From Entamoeba histolytica HM-1:IMSS (Eukaryota > Evosea > Mastigamoebida > Endamoebidae): 31,659 nt of DNA. The stretch covers positions 6,630-38,288 of the forward strand of contig NW_001915000.1 in NCBI RefSeq assembly GCF_000208925.1. Direction: 5' to 3'. Position 1 is the first letter of the stretch; each line of letters opens with the position of its first letter. Below, in pieces: positions 1 through 9,599 of this stretch. Position numbers and translations under genes: made by a program. Below the pieces are notes generated by a model that searched no databases, was not told the origin of the DNA, and worked only from the letters and a program-made list of their open reading frames with translations.

Positions 1-698
1 ATTCTAACTGTTATGAATGTTTTGGTGATAAGTCTTATTGTATTTCATGTAATGATAAACACACACTACAAAGAGATGGCACAAAATCAATATGTCAAAG
101 TGATGATATTCTTAATACTAAATGTACTCAAATGATGAAAGCAGGGACTGGATGTGCTATTTGTAAAGATGGATTTTACAGAAAAGACGTTGACTGTCAA
201 GAATGTATAAAGAATTGTACGAAATGTTTGGATGGAAGTAGTTGTATTTCATGTGAAGATAATTTCTTTTTGTATAATGGAAGACAATGTATTTCATATG
301 ACATGTTAACTTCATGTAAAACTAAAACTCCAAATGGATGTACTTTATGTGAAGATGGGTATATTGTCAAAACACCTTATTGTCAATCTTGTCTAGAAGT
401 AACAGAACATTGTACATCTTGTTCACTAATTTCTTGTTATTCCTGTGAAGAGAACTATATATTAATAGAAAATAAATGTGTACATTATAGAGCTATTGAA
501 CACTGCTCTAAATCCACTGACTCAAAATGTAGCAAATGTGATTTTTGGTATAGTGTTTCAACAAGTGGAACATATTGTCAAAAGCAACCAGTAGTATGGT
601 TCATAGTACTAATATGTATTTTAGGAAGTATTATAGTTATTTTAATTATAGCAGGTATTGTTAGTTTGTCGTGGTACTTCATTAAAAAAAACAATTAG
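1..698 (+). CDS. TMK-type Cys-rich ectodomain with transmembrane helix (partial, part of the pseudogene)
   Basis: The frame is open from position 3 to the TAG at 696-698, so the start lies to the left of the window; internal ATGs such as 132 are not needed as starts. The 231 visible residues are a chain of CxxC units (CIKNCTKCLDG, CISCEDN, CTLCEDGY, CQSCLEV, CYSCEEN) like those in TMK ectodomains and in furin-type or variant-surface-protein repeats. A hydrophobic helix follows (roughly residues 199-224, VVWFIVLICILGSIIVILI onward), then a short basic end, WYFIKKNN. In intact TMKs the frame would continue into a cytosolic linker and kinase. If expressed, this piece would be a membrane-anchored Cys-rich surface protein without a kinase. 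Confidence 0.7.
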   Translation, partial: SNCYECFGDKSYCISCNDKHTLQRDGTKSICQSDDILNTKCTQMMKAGTGCAICKDGFYRKDVDCQECIKNCTKCLDGSSCISCEDNFFLYNGRQCISYDMLTSCKTKTPNGCTLCEDGYIVKTPYCQSCLEVTEHCTSCSLISCYSCEENYILIENKCVHYRAIEHCSKSTDSKCSKCDFWYSVSTSGTYCQKQPVVWFIVLICILGSIIVILIIAGIVSLSWYFIKKNN

Positions 699-1088
699 AG
701 TCATCAAAGGTGAAACAGATTTTGTATTTAAATTGAAAAATAAGACTAAGTGCGATCATTTACAAAATAGTCTATACAAAAAGATTCTTAAATTGATATA
801 ACTAATTCACCTACATTCCAATTGGTAAAGAAGCACATGGTTTTCTCTATGTTAGATCATTCTATACCATCCATGTTAAAGTCAAAGTCATTTCAAAAAC
901 ATATAAAGCAAGAAAAGTGTTTATTCAGTACTACACCTACACAGATCTATTTAAGATTCAAAGAAGTTTGTGATTTTAAAATTACAATTAACTGATATTG
1001 TACATGAATTGTAGAAGACTGTATTGTTATTGTTGATGATTTTTGTCACAACAAACTATTTTTCTATTCACTACATATTACTTGTAAG

Positions 1089-1580
1089 ATGAAAATATCA
1101 ACATTACTTGATCAAGATGAAATAAAAGAAGAAAAGAAAATAGGAGAAGGATCATTTGGAATTGTTTATGTTGGAGAATTTAGAGGAAATAAAGTAGCAA
1201 TTAAGAAAATGAAACAAATTGAAGAAAATGAAGATAAAAAGAAAGAATTTGAGAAAGAAGTAGCAATGTTAGATAAATTTCGAGATGAATATATCATTCA
1301 ATTTTATGGAACAGTATTTATTCCTAGTAAAATATGTATGGTAACAGAATATGCAGAATATGGATCAATACAAGATATAATGAATAAAAGAAAAATTACA
1401 GAAATATCAAAGAAAATAAGAATCAAATTTATGATAGATGGAGCAAAAGGAATATCATATCTTCATTCAAATGGAATATTACATCGAGATATTAAACCAG
1501 ATAATTTTCTTGTTGTATCACTTGATGATAACATTGAAGTTAATTGTAAATTAACGGATTTTGGAAGTGCAAGTGAATAG
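1089..1580 (+). CDS. Protein kinase N-lobe and catalytic-loop fragment (part of TMK pseudogene)
   Basis: This 163-residue open stretch carries kinase subdomains I to VII: the glycine loop GEGSFG (residues 19-24), VAIKKM with the ATP-binding Lys near 39, the hinge MVTEYAEYGS, the catalytic loop HRDIKPDN near 132, and the metal-binding DFG (157-159). It stops four residues after DFG, before the activation loop and the whole helical C-lobe. The frame is open upstream only to the TGA at 1005-1007 and includes juxtamembrane TMK-like sequence. The motifs most resemble the tyrosine-kinase-like TMK kinases. Without a C-lobe the fragment should not fold as an active kinase. Confidence 0.65.
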   Translation: MKISTLLDQDEIKEEKKIGEGSFGIVYVGEFRGNKVAIKKMKQIEENEDKKKEFEKEVAMLDKFRDEYIIQFYGTVFIPSKICMVTEYAEYGSIQDIMNKRKITEISKKIRIKFMIDGAKGISYLHSNGILHRDIKPDNFLVVSLDDNIEVNCKLTDFGSASE

Positions 1581-1945
1581 AAATACCAAAACACATAACT
1601 CTAAAAATATTAAATCAAGAGTATTACAAAATTCAATCAGATATATATTCATTTTCAATAACAATGTTACAAACCATTACATGGCAAGATCCTTTTCATA
1701 AAGATATAGAACTATGGATAGTCTCAGATAAAATATCAACAGAAGAAACCCTGAAACAGATAATAACATTCAAGAAATAAAATTAACAAAAGGTTATTAA
1801 AATGTTAGGTGCCACACCCAGTGAGAAAGGATTTTAGTTGGAGATATAAGAGTGTTATTAGAGTCATACCAAAACAAACAATATAATTGACTTTTTTTAT
1901 AAAACAAATAAAAAATCTTAAAAATGAGTAAAACAAGAAACAAAG

Positions 1946-3238
1946 ATGATGGCAAGACCGAAGCAAAGGATTGAGGTTGCCTCAACTGAATTGAGTAAAT
2001 TAGTGATTCAAAAGAAAAAAGTAGAAGAAGTCAGAAAATGGATAAATGAGAATTTGACAAAACCAAAAATACTTATTGTAAATGGACCAAATGGATGTGG
2101 CAAAACAACATTAATCAAATCAATTGGAAAAGAAGACCGAATCCAAGTCAAAGAAATGGATAGTAAAATAAATGATAAGAAAGGAAAAAGTAAAGAAGAA
2201 ATGAGAGAATGGGTATTATATTCATCAGAAATGAGAGGGTTATTTGGAGGGGATTGGAGAAGAAGTTGTATTTTATTTGAAGAAGAATGTTCAAGTGACT
2301 GGTATGTTGAATTGTTTGTAGATTATGTAAGAAATGGGAAAATGCCATTAATTATTACTTGTAATGAATCTATAAAAAACAGTATTAACAAATATATTGA
2401 AACAAATAAAGGGAATTATGAATATGAAAAATTAAAAGAGTCAATTAGTTATGTTACATTAAATCCAATAACAATGAATTGTATCAAAAAGTGTTTAAAT
2501 GGAATGAGTCAAGGGATTATTAATAGTATAGCAGAAGGATGTCATGGAGATTTGAGAATTGCATTAAATAATAAAGAAATCATTGAAATAAATAGTAAAT
2601 TTGTACAAGTTATTTCTACTAATGAAGCAATTTCATTTTTTCATTTAATAGGAAGAATTATTCATACAGAACCTGTTTATAATGAATATGAAAAAAGGTA
2701 TGAATTAAAACATAGTCCAAGTAGTGTAGCAAAAGAATTACAAGGGAGAGAACGAATCATCCCATTAATCGAACATAATATTATTTCTACAATTAAAGAA
2801 ATGAAATATTTAACGTATGTAGAACATTATATTTGTTTAGCTGATATATTTCAGAAACAAGCATTCAACCAACCACTCTGTGAATATCTTACATGTGCTG
2901 TTATTACAGGAAGTGTTATGGTTATTCCAAGAAAAGAAAAAAGAATGGTTGAAATAGAAGCGTCACCAGTAAATCAATCATTTAGTACAATGAATAAAAA
3001 AGGAAATAAAGAAATTGAAGAATGTAAAGAATGTTTTAGTAAAATAATAAATAATTGTATAACAAAACAAAATCAAACAATACCATTTAATATTGAATAT
3101 GATGCATTTTGTAGTGACGTATTACCGTTTATAGAAATATTAAATTCTAATGGGATGATACAAAGTCATCAATTAGAATATTGTTTGAAACAGATTCATT
3201 CACATTCCAATGTGTTTCAGTTTGTTATTTCAACATAA
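1946..3238 (+). CDS. Rad17-like checkpoint clamp-loader ATPase
   Basis: A 430-aa AAA+ protein. Rad17 (Rad24 in budding yeast) replaces the large RFC subunit to load the 9-1-1 clamp at damaged DNA and start checkpoint signalling in the nucleus. Visible motifs are Walker A GPNGCGKTT (residues 47-55), a Walker B position ILFEEE (109-114), a sensor-1 strand PLIITCNES (134-142), a 'LNPIT' segment as in the Rad17 domain boundary, the sensor-2 region GCHGDLRIALNN (near 200), then SFFHLIGRIIH and HSPSSVAKEL, which match the Rad17 lid and collar region in order. Its length is shorter than animal or yeast Rad17. Start: two tandem ATGs (1946, 1949); an earlier ATG at 1924 is out of frame and stops quickly. 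Elg1- or Ctf18-type clamp loaders are less likely because they lack this Rad17 pattern. Confidence 0.8.
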   Translation: MMARPKQRIEVASTELSKLVIQKKKVEEVRKWINENLTKPKILIVNGPNGCGKTTLIKSIGKEDRIQVKEMDSKINDKKGKSKEEMREWVLYSSEMRGLFGGDWRRSCILFEEECSSDWYVELFVDYVRNGKMPLIITCNESIKNSINKYIETNKGNYEYEKLKESISYVTLNPITMNCIKKCLNGMSQGIINSIAEGCHGDLRIALNNKEIIEINSKFVQVISTNEAISFFHLIGRIIHTEPVYNEYEKRYELKHSPSSVAKELQGRERIIPLIEHNIISTIKEMKYLTYVEHYICLADIFQKQAFNQPLCEYLTCAVITGSVMVIPRKEKRMVEIEASPVNQSFSTMNKKGNKEIEECKECFSKIINNCITKQNQTIPFNIEYDAFCSDVLPFIEILNSNGMIQSHQLEYCLKQIHSHSNVFQFVIST

Positions 3239-3393
3239 AAAGTTTAATATTTTAACGTAAAATTTTTAATTATGTAATAAAAAAAATACAATTAATATAA
3301 TAGAGAGAATGAATAAATTATTATTTTAAATAACTTTGAGTTTTGTCTTTTTTAAATAAAAACCCAAAATCAACTTATAATAAATATACAGTA

Positions 3394-5379
3394 ATGTCAA
3401 CAATTGATACATATCATATGATGATTATATCTAAATATTTTAATTTCTCAAGTGACTTTATTGCCATGGTTCAAGTTTGTAAGAAATACAAAGACATTCC
3501 TTCAATGTTTCATTATAATCCTATCCCATTAACAAAAAAATTATTAAAAATTTTCCCAAATATTCAAACACAATACATTTATAGTACATCAGAACGACGG
3601 GTTGAAGGAATAGAGAAATATTATTATTTTGGTGATATAAAAGAAAAAGAGTATTTATCAATAAAAAAGAAAAAAGAACAAAATGTTAGTTTTAGAATGG
3701 TAAGAATGAATGAATCTAGATTAGAAAATAATATTAAATTACCAAAGGAAATTAAAATATTATTTACATGTAAATGGTATAATCCTATTTTTCAATATTT
3801 TATTTATAATAATGATTATAATAATGAACGAATAAATAAAATAAAGGAATTGAATTTAGACTCTATTATGATTCTTAGTGATAATGTATTTAATCAATAT
3901 AAATGTCTATCAAAATTGGAACTTAATAATATTCGTATTATTGGAAATGAATGTATTAACCAACTTGATTCTCTTAAAGAATTAAATATTCAATCATTAA
4001 GATATATTGGAAATCATAGTATATGTGATTGTACACAATTAACAAGTATCACACTCCCACATACTCTTTATGAAGAAGGAACAAATTGTTTTCAAGGTTT
4101 ATTATCATTAAAACATATTTCAAATTATGTAATTACAAAAATAAATACAACACTTCCTTTTGAAGAAGCTCAGATATTTATTAACAACAGAATTGATATT
4201 AATGATATTTATTTAAGAAATACAACAGAAAATAATGAAATACCAAATGGTGTAAAAAGACTTGAACCTAACTGTTTTCATGAAAAAGAATTGGATTACA
4301 TTCAATTACCAACAAGTCTAACGTATTTATCAACAGACTCATTTCATGACATTTCATTGCTTAAAGAAATTGACTTGAGATATATTAAAAAATTTGAAGA
4401 TGACTCGTTTAATAATTGTCCTGATTTAACAAGTGTAACTATTATGAACAAAGAATGTTTTAATTGTAAAATGTTTTGTCAATGTCCAAACTTAAAGAAT
4501 ATTAAATTTATTGATTCTCCACCAAGTGTTATTGAAGATGTTATTGATAATGAACCTGCAATGGCTCTTGAAAATCAAGGTATTACATGTAATACAGTTC
4601 AACTTAGAATGCACACAACAACCCAGTTAAGAGAAGGAATTAAGATTGTTTATTTTGAAGAAAGAAACTATGAAGATATTGAGATTAAATTTCCATCAAC
4701 CTTAATAGAAATGCATTCAAATGGAATGGTAATAGGTAATTCATGGAATAATTTAACTAGACTGATATTCCCTCCATCCCTTAAAATAATTGGAATTGGT
4801 TGTTTTGATAATATGAATTCACTAAAAGAACTTGATTTGGGAGGTGTTTCAGAGATAGGAATGTATTGTTTCACAAATGTTTCATCACTTTCTTCTTTGA
4901 CTTTCTCTACAAACTTACTTTCTCTTCCATCATCAATTCAATTTTGTTCAACAATTAAAAGGTTGATTATCAATGGTGATAAAGTTACTCTACCAATGTG
5001 TAGAAGAATGGCAACGATTGCACGTCAAATGAACGTCTGTGAAATAACTAAAGTCTTCTTAACAAAGGAAGAATCAAAAGAATTGACAGAAATACCACAC
5101 GATATTGATTATATTGACTCTTATTGTTTCAGTCAAAGAAATGATTTATTTTCAATAACTATTCCAAGCAATATTACTGGAATAGGAGATGGGTGTTTTA
5201 AACAGTGTTTCAATTTGACAAAAGTTGAAATAAACAAAAGTGTAGAAAACATAGGAGATGAATGTTTCAGGTATTGTAAAAATTTAGAAAAAGTAGAGTG
5301 TTACAGAAACTATTCTTTTAGTGGAAGGAAATTTGAAGGCTCTAAGTATTTAAAAAACATTGAAGAAAACACAAAATAA
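3394..5379 (+). CDS. BspA-like leucine-rich-repeat protein
   Basis: A 661-aa protein built of about 14 visible LRR units of the Treponema/BspA type (LRR_5), each with a pattern such as CF..C.NL..I.L or C.....L..L.L, for example SFNNCPDLTSVTI, CFDNMNSLKELDL, CFKQCFNLTKVEI and CFRYCKNLEKVEC. The N-terminus, MSTIDTYHMMIISKYF, fits the usual opening of this large Entamoeba family (a short helical cap resembling an F-box-like start before the repeats). I chose ATG 3394; the frame is open further upstream to 3343 but has no ATG there. There is no signal peptide and no membrane span. Family members are thought to mediate surface or protein-protein contacts, and at least one has been reported at the Entamoeba cell surface despite lacking a signal peptide. 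The specific role is unknown. Confidence 0.9.
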   Translation: MSTIDTYHMMIISKYFNFSSDFIAMVQVCKKYKDIPSMFHYNPIPLTKKLLKIFPNIQTQYIYSTSERRVEGIEKYYYFGDIKEKEYLSIKKKKEQNVSFRMVRMNESRLENNIKLPKEIKILFTCKWYNPIFQYFIYNNDYNNERINKIKELNLDSIMILSDNVFNQYKCLSKLELNNIRIIGNECINQLDSLKELNIQSLRYIGNHSICDCTQLTSITLPHTLYEEGTNCFQGLLSLKHISNYVITKINTTLPFEEAQIFINNRIDINDIYLRNTTENNEIPNGVKRLEPNCFHEKELDYIQLPTSLTYLSTDSFHDISLLKEIDLRYIKKFEDDSFNNCPDLTSVTIMNKECFNCKMFCQCPNLKNIKFIDSPPSVIEDVIDNEPAMALENQGITCNTVQLRMHTTTQLREGIKIVYFEERNYEDIEIKFPSTLIEMHSNGMVIGNSWNNLTRLIFPPSLKIIGIGCFDNMNSLKELDLGGVSEIGMYCFTNVSSLSSLTFSTNLLSLPSSIQFCSTIKRLIINGDKVTLPMCRRMATIARQMNVCEITKVFLTKEESKELTEIPHDIDYIDSYCFSQRNDLFSITIPSNITGIGDGCFKQCFNLTKVEINKSVENIGDECFRYCKNLEKVECYRNYSFSGRKFEGSKYLKNIEENTK

Positions 5380-8300
5380 AGTACAACAACTATGTTAATA
5401 ATTTGTGTTTATGGTTTTTTTACAAGCCAAACTTAAAACTTATAATTTTGAATTATTAATGTTTTTTTTTTGAAATTATCTATTGTTATATACTTTAATA
5501 AATATTTATTTGTAAAGATAAAATAAAGTTTTATGATAAATTAATTTCTAACTTATATAATTTTTATTAAATGAACTTGGATAATATTATTCATTTTTAT
5601 TTTCAATAATAGAATGTGTTTGATAAAGAAATTAATGTTTTTTCTTATGAATTTGATATTGGTTAGTGTATTTATTAGATTATTGAAAATTCATTTCATT
5701 GAAGTTGTTGAAGTTAATTTCACTATGAAGAAAGTATTGGTTGGTGATGAGAGTGTTAGAAAATATTGAATTTTGTTATATTAAAGAAAGTTATTATTAT
5801 GATATATTTTAAAGATTCATAATGGTTAATTTAATATTTGAAATGACGTTCATATATATCAAACAAAATGAATAATGAAAATAAATTGATGTAATTAAAA
5901 CAGAGTAAATGAAAATAAGTTAAAATGAATATCTCATGAAAGAGAAAAGAAATGATGAACAAATTAATGATGGAATAATTCAATTTCTGAAAACTAAAGT
6001 GTTTATAAATTGCTGTGAAAACATAGTATTAATGAAAAGAATATAACAATTATCAATAACACTATATAATGTTAAATTTTATAACATATGTATTGATTAA
6101 GAAGAGAAGAAATAAAAGATAAGTAAAAGAATAAAAGAATAAATAATAAGAATTTGATAACAAATAAAATGTTTCAATTATTAATTTCAAAATACAATAA
6201 GAATTTATCAATTCATCCGACTTATCTTTAATCATAATAATCATTAACTTTTCAATACATTTGAATCAATTGAGAATATATCGAAGATTCATTGTGTTAT
6301 TAATGAATAATACTAATGGAGATAAATACAAAAATTAAATATAAATAAGACTAACAAAAATAAGAATGAAAATGTAATATTGTTTATTATAAAACGAAGA
6401 CATTAATAATAATTTAAAATGCAAATAAATTCAAATATAATTTCATAAAACAACTAAATAATCACTTATTATTTAGAAACATAATAATCAATTATTTACC
6501 AAAACAACAAACCATTTAATAATTATAATACAACACTTTACAATATTCATTTTTAATAATAAAATTAAGATAAAAACCAGAAAATGAATAGAGATATAAA
6601 GTTAAATAAATCGAATAATTAGAAAAGAGTATGAATAAAACAAAAAGAACGTATGAAAGAACAAATTAGTATTAGATAATGACTTGTTAAATAATAATAC
6701 TGTTTTTATTAGAGTCTTATAATATAAAATGGTGTTTATTTGTACAGAATGAATAATTTTTATAACCATTTCATAATTGAAATATTTGAATAAATGTCAA
6801 TGACAAATAAATAAAATAAAAACATAAACTGGTGTAAGAAAAAGAAGAAATATTAAAGTGATAAGAATGACGTTGACATTAAATCTCATCGATTTTTTAA
6901 TTAATATAACGAAATATACAACATCTCTCATGTTAATATATGAAAATGCATTCGAAATATGTTAAATAAATAGAGAATATATAAACATTTTTGATTGAAT
7001 ATGTTAAAATATAAAAGAATATACATGAAATATGCAATAATATTATCTGAACTATATTTAACATGGATATTTCATCATATTAAATATTCATTTGAACAAT
7101 AAAACACACTATTTATAAATGAAATGAAACAAAACTAATATAAAAATAATCTATATTTTTTATTCAATTAATTGTGTTAATAAACTCTGCATTGCACATA
7201 AATATTAATACAATAACAATATTCAATGAAAGTATTGAAATGAAAATATTATTGAAATGATACAATAAAACGAAACGAAAAATATCAAATTACATGTATA
7301 TTTAAGATATTGTTATAAAATCAATATTAATTATTAATCAAAACTAATATTAAAATAAAACATCAAAAACAATAAATAATGTTAAATAACATTAACCAAA
7401 ACAATACAAATCATAGTTAAATGCAAAATTAATATCAAATAAACAAAATTAATATTGATTATAAATTTTAATTAATTAAATAAACAATTTTATAATCCTG
7501 TATTATCAATATTTAAATATTAATGAGTTATAATTACGAATTATCAAAGTAAATATGATATGTATAATGTCAGTTTGATTATGCTATTCATGTTTCAAAT
7601 ATTAACAATATCAAATGAATTTGATTTCAATAATAAATAATAATTTAATTTGCTATTACTTCATTACAATTACTAGAAAATGAAGAAGTGATATTCATTA
7701 ATTTATTTACTTATCTTGAATGATGTATCAACAAGTTTTGAAGAGTGAATAATAGTTGTTAATATTTTTAATTATCTTATTAACGACTAAAAACTATATA
7801 AATTAGTTATTCAACTTTAAGTTGTTATAACACTTAAGTGTATGGAAAAGATAATAAATGATATGAATAATTGTTAATGAAAATTGTGTAATATTTTAAA
7901 GAGATGTAAAGAGTGGTATTAGTAAAAACAAAATAAATAGTACTTAAAATAACAATAACAAACATACTACCAAATAAAGATTAAAATAAGAAAATGGATA
8001 TTCCAAACAATGAAAATTAATATAAATACAAAAATGAAATATAACACAACACAAAAACATAATTTTACTTTATCTATTAGAAATAATCAAGTTATAAAAA
8101 GAACAAAAGATTCAATAAGAGTATTAAAAATAAAAAAAGAATTAAATATAAAAAATTAGTATTAAAAAGAATAATAATTGAAACAAAGATAAGAATTATT
8201 TACTTCATGTAATTTTCATCATTTACTATTATAAAAAGAGTACTAATATGAAACAAAACAAATTCATTTCAAGATATCTTAACAATAAAAAGAACAAACA

Positions 8301-8819
8301 ACAAAAATGATTCAAAATAAGTTATTTCTATATGTTTTTATACCAGTAACTATTTTTGAAAAATTTATTCTCATAAACCATAAACCTCTTATGATTGAAT
8401 AACCATTGTTTATTAAAACATTTAATAAAGAATGAATTAGATTTATTGACTTCTTAGTACAACAAAAACTAAATCTCTATTACAACCTAATTGATTATAT
8501 TTTTATTTCTTAATTTCTTTCTGTTTTGAGAGTTTCTTATTTATCAGAAGAATAATTTTATTTAAGTATCACCAAATATTTATTTGAATCAGAGTGTGTC
8601 GTTTCCACCAAATAATGATACAAAATTATTTGTATTTACTTTTTTGTAAAATACAATTTTGTTATATATTACACAATTATTGATATAATGACACAAATTA
8701 TACTAAGAAAAGGAGAAAGAAATTTCCAGATAAAAAATTGATAAGGAGTCAAAACCCTCTATTCTGGAAGGAGTAAATGAAGAAAAACCATCTACAATTT
8801 GTTATTCATAAAAAGAAAG
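5380..8819. other. 3.4 kb AT-rich intergenic region without a supportable gene
   Basis: Both strands are dense in stop codons and extremely AT-rich, especially 6060-8300. There are only short coding-like scraps, such as 40 codons at 5924-6043 and 33 codons (with stop) from ATG 6867, with no recognisable family. CAAAATTAATAT occurs twice close together (7424-7435 and 7444-7455), and A-rich units of the ATTAAAAAGAATA type recur between about 8090 and 8300. I see no tRNA-like, rRNA-like, LINE or SINE signature. The last part must contain the promoter of the Rab7-like gene; an ATG at 8777 opens a 22-codon frame that overlaps that gene's start out of frame. Confidence 0.6.
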
Positions 8820-9434
8820 ATGGCAGGAAGACCAGCATTATTTAAGGCAATTCTCATTGGAGATAGTGGTGTTGGAAAAACATCACTTATCAACCGATAC
8901 GTCAATAACCAATTTTCTGATGTATATAAAGCAACAATTGGTAGTGATTTTCTAATTAAACCTGTTACTGTTAATGGAGCACAATACACTCTTCAAATTT
9001 GGGACACTGCTGGACATGAAAGATATAGTTGTGTTGTTACTACATTCTATCGAGGTAGTGATTGTTGTGTTTTGTGTTTTGATGTTACGAATCGAGATTC
9101 ATTCAATCATTTAGAAAAGTGGAAGAATGAGTTTATTGATGGAGCAAATGCAACCAATCCCGCTTCAATCCCAATTTATGTAGTTGGAAATAAAATTGAT
9201 TGTGAACCAAATAAAAGAGAAGTAAGCCAAGAACAAGCACGAGAATGGTGTAAATTAAATGGACATAAATATTTTGAAACGTCAGCAATGAATGCTGAAA
9301 ATGTGACAGATTTATTTACAACTTTGGCTGAAGATGTCGTTTCAAGACGTGAGGATGAAGAAGAGCCAGAAAAACCTGCTCCAATAATTATTCAAAAACA
9401 AAGCGAAGAGAAGAAAGAAGGAGGGTGTTGCTAA
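8820..9434 (+). CDS. Rab7-family small GTPase
   Basis: A 204-aa Rab with all G boxes: G1 GDSGVGKTS (residues 14-22), switch I YKATIGSDFL (36-45, the Rab7 effector signature), G3 WDTAGHER (61-68), FYRGSDCCVL (76-85, Rab7-typical), G4 NKID (124-127), G5 ETSAMNA, and a C-terminal GGCC for double geranylgeranylation. Rab7 proteins act on late endosomes, phagosomes and lysosomes, and Entamoeba has several paralogues. The switch II Gln that positions the hydrolytic water is His66 here (codon 9015-9017), which should alter GTP hydrolysis. I start at ATG 8820; the upstream in-frame TTG is not a plausible eukaryotic start. The tail is rich in Glu, Lys and Pro (EEEPEKPAP). Rab7 subfamily is well supported; which paralogue is not. 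Confidence 0.9.
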   Translation: MAGRPALFKAILIGDSGVGKTSLINRYVNNQFSDVYKATIGSDFLIKPVTVNGAQYTLQIWDTAGHERYSCVVTTFYRGSDCCVLCFDVTNRDSFNHLEKWKNEFIDGANATNPASIPIYVVGNKIDCEPNKREVSQEQAREWCKLNGHKYFETSAMNAENVTDLFTTLAEDVVSRREDEEEPEKPAPIIIQKQSEEKKEGGCC

Positions 9435-9570
9435 GGATTTTCTTTAAATCATTTCAGTTTTTTCATCATTTTGTAAGTTAATAATTTTTGTATGACTTTG
9501 TCTCTAAAAACTTATTTTTGTCTTATAAAACACAAAGAGATGAAAGAGAAAAATAAAAATAAAATAATAC

Positions 9571-9599
9571 GATGAACTTTAAAATAAAAATATTATAAA
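9571..9599 (+). promoter_or_regulatory. Candidate core promoter (GAAC-like and AT-rich elements) of the coronin gene
   Basis: GATGAACT at 9571-9578 matches the Entamoeba GAAC element (consensus AATGAACT) except for the first base. It is followed at once by a TTTAAAA stretch and an A-rich AAAAATATT segment close to the ATG at 9600. The spacing is tighter than the textbook order of TATA near -30 and initiator at the start site, so only the GAAC match is persuasive. Confidence 0.4.

Larger units (their letters stand above)
1..1837 (+). pseudogene. Decayed transmembrane receptor-like kinase (TMK family), 5' end outside window
   Basis: Read in order on one strand, this stretch holds every part of an Entamoeba TMK but in broken frames. 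A Cys-rich ectodomain and membrane span (3-698) end in a TAG. The next ~300 bases contain juxtamembrane remnants in shifting frames, for example a match to the 'CDFKITI' type segment near 960-992. The kinase frame is then blocked by an in-frame TGA at 1005-1007, is open through subdomains I to VII, and stops at TAG 1578-1580. A C-lobe remnant (QSDIYSFSITMLQ, WQDPF) follows in another frame at 1583-1780. The GTPxYMAPE activation segment is missing. A last scrap in that same frame (KVIKMLG) ends near 1837. At least one frameshift, several stops and an internal deletion make a full receptor impossible. Family assignment is secure; calling it dead rather than read as separate small genes is an inference. 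Confidence 0.85.

Noticed and set aside
1924..1974. Short upstream frame overlapping the Rad17-like start
   Set aside because: Out of frame, 16 codons; with the short leaders usual in Entamoeba it may not be in the mRNA.
6062..6244. 60-codon minus-strand hydrophobic frame
   Set aside because: Phe/Tyr/Leu-rich composition is what AT-rich noise gives in this frame; no signal peptide context or homologue.
8090..8300. A-rich near-repeats that could be a repeat array or CRISPR-like structure
   Set aside because: Units vary in sequence and spacing and are explained by base composition; CRISPR is not expected in a eukaryotic nuclear genome.
5380..8819. Search for tRNA array units or SINE/LINE ends
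   Set aside because: No GC-richer cloverleaf-like segment with a T-loop signature and no recognisable element ends were seen.
8777..8845. 22-codon frame overlapping the Rab7-like start
   Set aside because: Probably upstream of the transcript start; no evidence that it is translated.
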